Shown here piece after piece: positions 1-10,094 of a stretch of 64,000 nucleotides of DNA. Source of the DNA: Sporothrix humicola (lineage: Eukaryota; Ascomycota; Sordariomycetes; Ophiostomatales; Ophiostomataceae); NCBI GenBank assembly GCA_021396245.1, contig WNYE01000036.1, forward strand, positions 62,001-126,000. Reading direction: 5' to 3'. Made by a program: the position numbers and the translations under genes. Each line of letters begins with the position of its first letter. The stretch's first letter is position 1. The notes beneath the pieces are model-generated. The model ran no database searches, had not been told where the DNA came from, and worked only from the letters and a program-made list of their open reading frames with translations.

Positions 1-393
1 ACTGCTCCCGGGGGCACACATCTGCTTCTTTCAGAACACATTTATTTAAACGAACGAAGCATAGGGCTGCCTTTACGGTTGTGTGGTTGGATTGGATGAT
101 TGGGCCATGTGGCAACGAGACGATTCACGAACAGGAATTGGTCGTGTAAGGGAGTGGCACATTGTACATTATATCATGACGGGCGTTTTATTCACCTTTT
201 GGACACAAAATCAATCATTTTCAATCTTCATCCATGTCTACAGTCAAGCATTAGCAGCATCGCGTGTTTCATACGTCAAACTTTCATTTCAATCGCAAGA
301 GAGTACAGAGTGTGTGACTATGAATTAGTTTAGTCGCTACCGCTGGATCTGTATTCATAAGACTAGTCTCCGCTCAATGTCGGTCATATAACA
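1..393. other. 5' edge of window, no gene seen
   Basis: No supported coding region. The short open frames here overlap each other in several frames and have no recognisable domain. The stretch ends at the tRNA-Arg gene. Confidence 0.6.
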
Positions 394-465
394 GGTCCAG
401 TGGCCAAATGGCAAGGCGCTTGGCTACGAACCAAGAGATTGCAGGTTCGATCCCTGCCTGGATCG
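394..465 (+). tRNA. tRNA-Arg(ACG)
   Basis: A 72-base intronless cloverleaf. The 5' acceptor strand GGTCCAG (394-400) pairs with CTGGATC (458-464), with discriminator G465. The anticodon stem CTTGG/CCAAG encloses the loop CTACGAA, giving anticodon ACG, whose A34 would be edited to inosine to read CGU/CGC/CGA. The T arm holds a perfect B box (GGTTCGATCCC). A run of T follows as Pol III terminator. Confidence 0.97.
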
Positions 466-472
466 GGAATTC

Positions 473-478
473 TTTTTT
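473..478 (+). terminator. Pol III terminator of tRNA-Arg
   Basis: Six T residues begin 8 bases after the tRNA discriminator base, the normal RNA polymerase III stop signal. Confidence 0.85.
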
Positions 479-898
479 GTCTCTATGCCCTTCTTGAAGA
501 CATCACGAATTAGTCGTCCTCGTTTATTTACGTCTTCTTGAATTTTTCTATTTTTTTTCTTCACGTTCATTCAAAAACAGATTTTAGAGTTTTAATGCAT
601 AAATATTTAATATTCTTTTGAATTGTCTTAAATACAAATACAACGTTTTCTACCATATCTCATTTGATTTACTTTTTCTTTTTATTTTTAAAAAAGGAAA
701 ACATAACAAGAACAAAAAACATATAATATTCAATCAAGTTGTTTTCATTAGTTTTATTTCAATACACTTAAACCCTTTAACAATAATGCACAGCCACTCT
801 TCAAACAGCGATGAAAGCTTCAAGCTGTAGGCCTTATTAACTATTTGTCAACAAAACATTAGCCAACAAAATCAATGTCTTTTTGTTTTTGTTGTCTT
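479..898. other. AT-rich stretch between tRNA-Arg and the F-box gene
   Basis: The segment from about 520 to 830 is visibly much richer in A and T than the rest of the window, with many TTTA/TAAA/ATAT words and no plausible coding frame. It lies directly 3' of a tRNA gene and next to a gene carrying TAG codons. It may be a decayed insertion or simply an AT-rich 3' flank; no terminal repeats were recognised. Confidence 0.5.
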
Positions 899-3131
899 TT
901 ACTTGTCTTGTTCTTCCATCTCCTCTCCTTTAGCTTTAGCTTCATCTTTAGCTTCTTCTTTCGACTCATCTTCGGTCTCCTCGTCCACACCCTTTTCGAT
1001 TTTGACATCCGGCTCACCTTCAACCTCCACTCCAATTTTGTCTTCCATCTTCTTTTGGCGTCGTCTGGCCCCTCGTCTTCCAAGTGAACCTTTATTATCA
1101 CCAGCGCAGCAGTCCTTGCATGACTCAGTAACATCAACGAACCGTTTGCTGCCAGGCTTCCTTGTGGAAGAAATGTGGCGGCAGTGGAGTTGGAAGGCAG
1201 ACCTGGGATCTAGGATCTCGTCTCTCAACTCAAGGTACCTGAACATGAGCACCTCCGGGCCTACCAAGCTCTCATCTGTGACTGTTATTGCTGGAATTGT
1301 GATGAATTGTGGCTCATCTAGAGTAATCTCGCTGCGACCGGCAGAAATTTGCCATGAGAAATCACATGCATCGGTCCATGCTTGCTAGACATCGTAGGGC
1401 GCCATGATGGTAATTGTGGCCATTTTGCGAGTGCGTTCTTCCGGTTCATCTGAAAACACCTTGTACCGGAATATATATGGTTCGTGGGCGTTCCATATTT
1501 CCATAATTCTCAAGCGAGGCATTTGACTTGCAACGTTTCCCGCCAGCTTGAAAGTTTCGACTGCGTATTCGTGGTTATTTGAAAGATAGGGCTCCCACAG
1601 AGCAATCTTTTGTAACAATGGAAACCGTGACCCCCCGAACCAATGCTCGAAGGGGTCTCTGGGGATGAAAGAATTGGCTTCCGTGAGAAAGTTTCTACCG
1701 CCGATGATCCCGGTCAGGGATAAAGTCTGGAGGCCATATGTTGCCTCTACAAAACGACTAATATCTTCGGGTTTCAGTGAGCAACTCTGGGGCGGCGTGC
1801 GATCCTCGCCTTGTCGTTGCCGAAACACCATTTTGCAGAAAAGGCACAGTTTGCGGAGCTGTTTATATCGTTCTTGGCGGCGACCCAAACCCTTCACAAA
1901 TGCTAAAGGCCCGTCTGTTAGTTCTACCGATTGCTGTTATTTTCTATCAGATGGGCAAGTGGCAGTGACCCAGGAGATAAAGCTCGGCCTGGAACATACC
2001 TTGCATGCCGTGCGGCACCTACTGCTCAACACATATGTTGCTTAGATTTGGAAGAAGCAAGAGAAAGTAACCGAAGAAAGTGCTGCCAAAGGTACGGTAG
2101 AATCGCAGTGTGATAGTTAGGCCCTTTACCACTGGCATTGGGGCAGTGAGGTGTAACACATAATAATCGGCTTCGTCAAACTCAAGGTTTGCATTTCCGG
2201 CTCTGTCGAAACCAAGCATACGGTGGGTTGGCATTGAGCCCAGTACACTTAAAGACTCATTCTTTTGAAAATCGACACGGGCCATGTATTTGCCAAAGAG
2301 ACAGAAGCATCGGGGCCGGTCCTCTTCTTTTTCATATGGGTAGTTTCGATCCAGATGAAATGCAGACTTGCGATGGAAACGGTCACCTGCACTCCCTGCA
2401 CTCAGCTCCAGGCGCATCTTTGGCGTCTCGCCATCCCATTTGGAGAGTATCCTGGATAGCATGACCGTTGTATATACCAAGGTATTGCAGTCGAGGTCGT
2501 GTACAGACGCGTCTTCATCCGAGTCAAATTCGTCGATTTTGTACGGTTCGAGCACCATGTTGACGTGTAAGAAGCGTATGCAATCGAGACGTCTGCCAAT
2601 TGGAGACTCCGGACCTGTCAGCTTTCTGGAGATGCAATAATCGAAATCGCGAAGCTCATCAGAAAAAACCATGAGAGAGCGGAATGTCTTGAGCTCAAAA
2701 AACTCTTGCCACAGTTTGCAAGTGGCGGCACAAGAAGAGAGGATGCGTTGCGGCCTCGGTGGCTCTGTGCCTGGCGGCGCGAGAATTTTGGCGGCCATCC
2801 ACTCTCGCCGATTTTCGTCATCAAAGGCAACGAGCCGGTTCCAAACTCTGACCTAGAGCTCAGGAGGCAGGCTGTTCCAGGGAAAGGGTTTGGGCGGTGG
2901 TTTTGGAGGGTGGCCGTCGCCATCTTCGCTCTGAGATGAAGCGGACGGAGGGCTGTCGTCATTTTCATTCTGGGGCGATGCGGACGGCGGATAGTCGTCG
3001 GTTTCGCTCTGAGATGATACAGCCACATCGCCATGTTCATCCGTTATCTGGAGCCTTGCCATGTCTTCACTGGCACCAGCAACGTGCTCGGTTCTCTCGA
3101 GAATCCCCCCAGTCACCGCATTACCGGACAT
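899..3131 (-). pseudogene. F-box-like protein gene with three in-frame TAG codons
   Basis: The coding model is complement(join(899..1914, 2000..3131)), 716 codons. It starts at ATG 3131-3129 and ends at TAA 899-901. The single intron (1915-1999, 85 bases) has GTATGT, a CTAAC branch and a CAG end, and joining it keeps the frame. After a Pro/Ser/acidic N-terminus of about 85 residues comes an F-box-like motif: PWNSLPPEL, then VRVWNRLV, then ILSSCAATCKLWQEFF. A long region with leucine-rich character follows, then a Lys/Glu-rich tail. Three TAG codons interrupt the frame, at 2853-2855 (codon 93), 2019-2021 (codon 371) and 1385-1387 (codon 554). There is no frameshift, and the protein-like sequence continues across each one. 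F-box proteins normally recruit substrates to SCF ubiquitin ligases. It could be a recently inactivated gene, or a gene decoded after UAG-to-UGG mRNA editing. Confidence 0.7.
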
Positions 3132-4366
3132 TCTAAAGTAGACTTGGGAGTGCGTCCTAAGATTGATTAAGAGGGATGAAATGAGTAATCTGGAGATATG
3201 GGATAGCTGAAAGTTTGATGGGTGTTAATAGATGCCGATAAATGGGTGATAAGAAATGTGTGAAAAAAAAGTATTCTGAAGTAGACTTAGGGATGATCAG
3301 GCCAGACTCGAGTATGGCTCTGACTGATGCTCTTTACATTGGTAGAAATGAGAGTTAAACACGATGGCAGCGATGTTGATGTTGACATTTTATTATTATT
3401 TTGGCAACTCATCCAGCAGTCGTATCAAAAGGAATGAAGGAGCTATGATTAGCTGCATGTAGCAGCGACATGTTAGGAAGGCGCAATCGATTCGACAAGG
3501 CTAACACGTAGCAACCACGATCAATCACTTGGGAACAAAAATGGAAGGAACTGAGTCTTGCTGTATGAAGTAGCACGTAATATAAAAGTACATGGAAAAG
3601 GAGCAACGGCGCCCACAACTGCTACATAGCGAAAACCAACAGCCAGGGGCAGGAGCAACAAAGCCAACAAAGTACAACGGGAAGGAGCAAACGGCTGCGA
3701 AACAAAACAACAAAAGGCAAGAAGCAAAAAAGTGAGAAGCGGGAAGCAACTCGAAAGACAATGAGGCCACACCGTCGTGCTTTTCACATGCATGGTGGTG
3801 AGCAGATGGTCGTCTCTCGTTCTCGCCCGGTTTCTTCCTTGCGCCTTGCATCTTGCAGGGGGACCCGCTTCCACCAATGAATGGAAAGCCCAGTCCCAAG
3901 CCACATGCTTTTCCAACGCCCGTTGCTGCCGTCCAACTCCAACGTCCTTGCAGCCCTTTGCGAATCCGCAACCCTTTCCTTCTTCCCTTTCCTACCCACC
4001 AACCCGACTCATGCTGCTCTGCGCTCATCATGAAGAGGAGTTTGTGTGCTGACAGATGCCGAAAAAAGCGCAAAATGGGGTGTGTATGCAAAACAATATA
4101 AACCGAGGCAAGCGAAGTTGAAATCGACGATGGCAAAGGAAATAAGAGAGAAAACAATGGAAAATCATGCCAAACGGAGAGATCCTGTTGAAATAATGAA
4201 AGCCGCCCAATACCGTCACCAGACGGGTGCACTAGAATTGTGTCGAAAAAGTAGTCGTAGTGTCTCGCTTTTGCTGTGTGCTATGTGTCTTTTTTGTGTC
4301 TTTTGTAGTGTTTTTGGTTTATAAATTCCTCGCTCTAGTCACAGAGCGAGGGCTGGCTCGAGTTGC
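3132..4366. other. Intergenic
   Basis: No supported gene. The open frames near 3525-4232 (minus) and 3777-4100 (plus) overlap on opposite strands and show no domain or splice-supported continuation. The segment should hold the promoter of the F-box gene and the 3' end of the KGD4-like gene. Confidence 0.6.
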
Positions 4367-4832
4367 TCAAGCAAACATGGTGGCGCCGCCGGTCTCGACT
4401 GCCTCGATCTCGGCCAGAGACAGCGGGGACCTCCGGAAGCGGGCGGGCAGGTCGTTGCGGTCAAAGGCCTCGCCCTTGGCGGCCTGGACTGAGCCGAGCT
4501 CGTGGCCGCTGGTGCCGCCGATGCCGCGCTCGCCTGCGTTCTTAATGGTCTTTCGTAGGGGGCCGAACTGCTGGGCGTGCTGGCGGTAGGAGCTGAAGGA
4601 GTTGGAGGTGCCCGAGGTGAAGTCGGCGGGCAGAGTGTGGCTGGGGCTGGCTGGGTGCGGTTGAGGCGAGTGGTCAATTGAGGCTGTAAAGTTAGCAATT
4701 GTGTGCGAGCAAGATGGAAGCAGCATGCCAGATTGTGGACCTACCGGGAACGGATCTCTTGCCGATGAACTTGATCAGAGGTGAGCGCTCGGCGTGCGCA
4801 GCAGCCTGGCGGAGGGCCCGTGTGGCAAACAT
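4367..4832 (-). CDS. KGD4: Mitochondrial Kgd4/MRPS36-like protein (YmS-T family)
   Basis: Two exons, complement(join(4367..4683, 4745..4832)), encode 134 residues. The intron (4684-4744, 61 bases) has donor GTAGGT, branch GCTAAC and acceptor CAG. The protein starts MFATRALRQAAAHAE, an Arg-rich presequence, followed by SPLIKFIGKRSVP and then the His/Pro motif HSPQPHPASP before LPADF. That order (basic presequence, PLIKF-GKR, HPHP-like motif, LP) is the signature I know for the fungal YmS-T/Kgd4 family. This family was first listed as a mitochondrial small-subunit protein and later shown to tether the E3 subunit to the 2-oxoglutarate dehydrogenase complex. The C-terminus (LSLAEIEAVETGGATMFA) is acidic. 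Which of the two roles dominates here cannot be told from sequence. Confidence 0.85.
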
Positions 4833-7800
4833 GGTGTTTGATGTGTGTGTTGAGGAGAGGATGAGGAGGAGACGTGGATGTAATTGAACGCAAAAGATCC
4901 CGCGGGATTCTTCGGTTCAAGCGAAGATGTTGGAGGTTGGGTGGAGGCTTTTGCGAGTGGCGGGAGCTTTCGGGTGCGGGCGAGTCTCGTCGAGAAACCG
5001 GCTGCCAAGCACGGAGCAAAGTCGTCGTCAACGGTGGTGGTAGTGGAAAAGTGAGGCTATTTGGTGTGCAATGTCGTGAAGTTTGCGTCGCGCGGGAAGT
5101 CAACAAGCTGTTGGAGTGCGTAGTTGTAAGCTTGCTGCAGGCTGCGTCGGAGGCAGAAAGGTATCTTTTTTCGCGAATTATTATCGGCGATAGCTTTTTT
5201 TTCGGGAAGTCGTCTCTGGTTGGCTGGTAGTGGAGTGGGCACGTCCCTTTTACAAGTACTGGTACTTGTTAAGTGTCGACACGAATTGCGATTGCGAAGC
5301 TGGAAAATGGGATATGGATTGGGAAAATGGAGAGAAGATGAAGATGGAGTCTGGGAAGAAGATAATGAGGAAAGATATGGACAATTATGTGGTTGTGTCG
5401 AGAAAAAGAGAGAGGGAAACAGCGACCGGAAGGGACCGTGGGAGGCAGGGAAAAAGATGGGGGGCGGATGGTCTGCTTTTTTGCCCTGGTGTCTCTCGCT
5501 CACTCTTTCTCGTACGGGGAACCGCTCGAAAATTACTACTATGGACAAAGCGCGGACTGAGGAGAAAGAGACGCTCTGTAAAAGAAAGAGAAAACAGTGA
5601 GGAGTTAGTTGGAAACAGTAGCTCCGGCCATGGTGGGAGTGGGTCGGACGGCCGGGATTTTGGCGTCTGGTCGCTCTTGCCTTCTCTTTGTGTCTTGGAG
5701 CCGTTCTCCCAGGCGCTGTATTTCCAATCGTCCGACCTTTGCGTCTTCCAGGGAGTTTCAGTAGGCTACAGTCCCCCGCCCCCTCACACACAACTCTCAG
5801 TGCATCGCATACGCGATACCACCTCCGAACCGATACCGACTCCGAGGATCGCACTCTGACAGTGAGCTTTTTGCGCGTCTTGGTGTGCTTTGGTGTGCTT
5901 CGGTGGTCTTACTCTTCCCTCCTCCAAGGTCCAGGAAGACGCAGAAAGGGCAGGACTTGGTGCCTGTTTTCCGCATAGTGGCAGGCGCGACCGTCGCTAG
6001 CGCGCAGAAACACGCCATGCCCCTCAAGCATCACTGCCCAAAACGCCTCCAACCTCTCCAAAACCCGTAAGGCCCCATAAACTCCGACCTATCAGCGAGA
6101 ATCAGGATGCATGGAGAGTGCGTGAACTGGCTGATTTTGTGAGGAGCTCCGCTTGGAGGTCGTAACCCGTGGATTAGGCTGTTAGGCCATTGGGCCCTGC
6201 AATGGCGCACGTCAATAAGTCAAAAAAAAAAAGTCAAATAAGGAACCAGTTGAACGGCGTCCGACCCCCGAGACCACCGAGCGTTCCTGGCAGGAACCAC
6301 CCAGTCGTGGCGGTTCAATGATCTATCGCACCTTCCATGAACTTTTTATTATTATTAATCGCGATGACCAGTAGCTCCTGCAGCCAATAAAACACGCAGA
6401 TGCACTCTTCTTGCTGCCAGAGATAAAGTTGCAGGAAGGAGGGGACCTGGCCAAGACGCGACCAGCGACGCAGCGACGCAACCTCTCCAAACGCCCAGCG
6501 GCCAAGCTCTTTCCCTCATGGCTTTCATGTGTTTTTGGCGATGGGATGTGCAGTGTTTGCTTCCCTTCGTGTGATGGTCGGCGCCCCCCGCCTTCCTCCA
6601 GGTTTTATCTCCGCGCTTTCTTTTTTTTCAAACTCTTGGTTTGATAGTCTCGCCATTTCCTTCCACTGCTCCGTTATCGTACCATTCCTCCGTCTTTCGA
6701 ATTTCTCGAGAGTGTCTCACTTCTCACCCTCTCTCGAACCTTGATGCCAACCTGCCAACTCACAGATCCCAGAGTTTCTCCGCAGCGCCGATGCCCATGT
6801 AGGACTTTGTTGTAAATACGAATGTGTACGACCAAAAACGCAAACCCATGTACATTTCCCCAGACACCCAGACACGGAAAGCACGGAAGATTGCAGCCCT
6901 ACAGCAATCGCAAGCCAGGATTTCTCATTTCCCCTCCTTACGCTGTATTTTATCCTCATCCCTTGTCAGGTCAGACTGAGGTGGCATGCGAACATCCCCG
7001 CGAAATGGCATCATCACACCCTTAATCTGACCACCGGTTCGATTCCACGGCCAGCGAATTCGGAGCGGAACAATTTACTCTGGAATCTCTTGCATTTGTA
7101 AGACAGGACCCTTGAATAGACCACAAACAGCCAGTGAGCGTAATAGTAGATAGAAACATCATGCCATATGTCGCTGTTTATTGACTTTGGTTTCAGCCTG
7201 AACGACCCCGCGACTTGACTATTGAATTTATGAGAGGGTTTAAAAGGGATGTGGCCCCCACTGTCAACAACGAGACACAAAGAAAGGCGTAGATAACGAA
7301 GGTTTGATATGAGGGCTTAAAGAATATTTACAGTTTGGGCTGAGAAGGCAAATTACGACCGGTACTTACTACACCTTTCAGAGGCGCCGATCTTGTCCCC
7401 CGGATGGCGGACCGATGGTTTGCGGGGGAAAGGTCCTGTCAAGTATCACAAACCTGGAGAAGTATCTTGAGCGTAGACCCGTCTAGAAGGTCGGTCAGCA
7501 CCTATCCTATCTCATCTTTTCTCTCTCCGTCTTGTCATCTTTTCAAAGTCCCTCAATTGCATGGGAATGAGCAACAGTTGAGCTCAACAAGGAATAATCA
7601 ACATGCGGTGTAAGATCATTATCTGCGACAATCGAAAGAGGGTTGACGAGAAGGCGGTTCTGTTTCGCGGACAACGTTCACCGCAATTTGTGCAACAACC
7701 ATCATTTCACAGCATGGGGTCGTCACAAAAAAAGAAAGCAACTCTCCATCCCAACGGTTGAGCAAGGAAGCCCAAAGCGTGAAAGATCATCATTTTCATC

Positions 7801-8251
7801 CCTAGGACTCTTCGCACAGATAATAATCAACTTGCGAGATTTTTTAGTTATCGACGGTCGTAAGTTGGCTCTTTGTCGCGTAGATATCTCCTCGCACGAT
7901 CGAACAGTGTCCCCTTTGTAAATTTTGTGCGACGCGCCAGTAGACTGCCTTTGGCTTGATGACCTTTATACACTTTATTCAAGTCCGTCGCTGACCATTG
8001 TTGACCGTCAAAAGTCCGTCATCGACCGGACGTTCCCACTGCCCTCCATCTCGCGATCATGATCATCAACGCTATCATCATGAAAATACCCGGTTACCTC
8101 GGTCAATATCGTTGGTCGCTTGTGAGCCTGCTCATGTCGATGCAATGGTCCTTCTTTCCCAACAAGCTTGACTTTGGGCGTGTTACATATGAACGTGATG
8201 CCCTGATATCAACGACACGGCCGAGAGTATCGAAGGTCACAGAAGCGGATA
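4833..8251. other. Gene-empty flank upstream of KGD4-like gene
   Basis: No supported gene over about 3.4 kb. The part next to the KGD4-like start is its promoter and leader. The frames at 5057-5854 (minus) and 5230-5859 (plus) are antisense to each other and have biased low-complexity translations. A perfect B-box-like word occurs at 7030-7040 without tRNA structure. Confidence 0.55.
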
Positions 8252-8776
8252 TCACCATATCCTTGGATATGATAGTTCATACCAAGCAGTCAAGATAGGT
8301 AAAATATACAAAAGTATCTCATACTTGTGCTTACAGAAGCTGAAAAGATCAGCGTCAAGGATACTTCTTCGTCTGGATCTAGAACCGGATTTATGCCATG
8401 AAACTGCAATTCCGGCGATGGAGTGGGCAGAAAACAGAGCGCCAGTTGCAGACCTAACACAGGGCGGGCGTGTACTTTCCATGAGAGGGACTGATAGTCT
8501 GGATCGAGTCAGAATGCTGAACAAAAACCACTCGCGAAATGCATTGCGGTAACGAAGAAGCGTCGAAACAACACATGATATCCTCTTGATAAGGTCTCCC
8601 AGAATGAACAGTGCGATGGCCACCTTGACGACATGGTCATAGTTAACAGTGTTGATAGAAGAGCCCAAAATTGTTAGGAAGAAAGCGAAGAACGCTACAC
8701 CTCGCAGAGCTGGTTTATTCTCGAAACTTTGACGTTTACACCATACCCCTATCGATTGTGAACCACAAGCAAGCAT
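8252..8776 (-). other. Unassigned open frame with hydrophobic segments
   Basis: An ATG-started frame of 174 codons with three hydrophobic stretches: around residues 28-45 (AFFAFFLTILG), around 52-66 (VVKVAIALFILGDLI) and at the C-terminus (ILLYILPILTAWY). A GTAAGC word near 8327 and an AAG end near 8260 could make an alternative join, but then a different reading frame looks more protein-like. No family is recognised. It may be a small membrane protein, a fragment of a decayed gene, or chance. Confidence 0.22.
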
Positions 8777-10021
8777 CGTGATCACACATCGGGGGCGTTA
8801 CACTACCAACTACACGTGGGCATCAAATCCCTCGAGGAGTAACTGCCGTATGTTAACCATTGTCTATTTCCCTGGTTATAACTCCGATATCACAAATTAT
8901 ACATCCTCTCTATTTATTTTCGAGATACCCAGATGCATTGTTTGCTCGTCATGAGCACCCTTGACTGACTTGCGCCCGTTTTCGACTCATAAAGAAAGCG
9001 GGCTCATACTCAAACTCATATATTCCTGAGAAAATGAAGAACCGATCATTAAAAATATGATATATTCTTTGTAAAGATGGCTTATAACGATTTGAATCTC
9101 ATAGCATATGTCACAAAATTAAACGAGGACACCACATGGCTGGCCTCGCGAATCTACTGCTATATGAGAAGCGACCCTCTTCATATTTGGCGAGCTGCTC
9201 TAAAAAACGACCTCATCCTTCCACCCGTACCCATCATTCAGTTTATATTGCCTGTTAAAATCAGTAAAAAAATCGACTTATAAATGATATATGCTTACGG
9301 ATTTGCATCCCATTTCATCCCGTGTTTGAAACGCTCACATGAAGAGACCGCCTCAATCAGTGTCAAATCACGATGTTTACATTGCCCAATATTGCCAGCA
9401 CTTACAGTCATCAGGCGTAACGTTCCTTGGCATATGTGCTTATGTGTCTCTATGTCTCTGTGCCTCTGCGCCATGAACATGCGTTTATGGCACACCGGTG
9501 GGCAACCCTCAACTGTCGTGGGTGGGCACACTGAACTCTTGCACAATTAACGGCAGTCCAGCGGTCGTTCCCTTTGCCCAATCGCTTCAATCTCCCCTCC
9601 TCCCCTCCTCCGCTCTTTCATTTTGGGCATCGTGGCCGCCGTGCCTCCATTTGTATGACCACACCCAATTTGTGCGATCCTCCTTTCTCCACCATTTATG
9701 TCGACCGCTTCGTCCTTGAAAATGGTTGGATGATTCTTTTCCCCCTTCGTTTTGCGAGCATGGAATACGACAGGTCGGAGTACGTGCCGCGGCAGTATTC
9801 AAACAATCAGCTTTTCAATAGACACAAAAGGCGGACGTGGGATGATGAGGTCCGAAAATAACGAGAGGGGGGGCGACGATGAGAAAAAGTGAGGAGCAAG
9901 CTAATGCAAGGTACAAGGGGACAGCCGAGACAGTTGGCACGTTCTCGTCGTATCAAAAAAACCTCGGCCAGTGGAAATCTTCATCGGCTGCCTTTTTTCT
10001 TCTTTGGTTCCTTCTTCTTTT

Positions 10022-10094
10022 GAGCTCACAGCTTACAAGTTGCAACTTGCAGCTTGCAGCTTGCAGCTCACGCACAGCTTACAGCTCATAGCTC
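10022..10094. repeat. Degenerate heptamer array (CAGCTTG type)
   Basis: Seven consecutive 7-base units run from 10,022 to 10,070 (GAGCTCA, CAGCTTA, CAAGTTG, CAACTTG, CAGCTTG, CAGCTTG, CAGCTCA). A 3-base interruption follows, then three more units (ACAGCTT, ACAGCTC, ATAGCTC) to 10,094. Confidence 0.85.

Noticed and set aside
3525..4232. 235-codon minus-strand frame
   Set aside because: It overlaps several plus-strand frames, has a Phe/Ser/Leu-biased translation and no domain, and lies in the F-box/KGD4 intergenic region.
5057..5859. 265-codon minus frame and 209-codon plus frame that overlap
   Set aside because: They are mutually antisense, have low-complexity composition and no conserved motif, and sit in the promoter region of the KGD4-like gene.
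7030..7040. Perfect B-box word GGTTCGATTCC
   Set aside because: The flanking bases do not form a T stem, and no A box, anticodon arm or acceptor stem fits on either strand.
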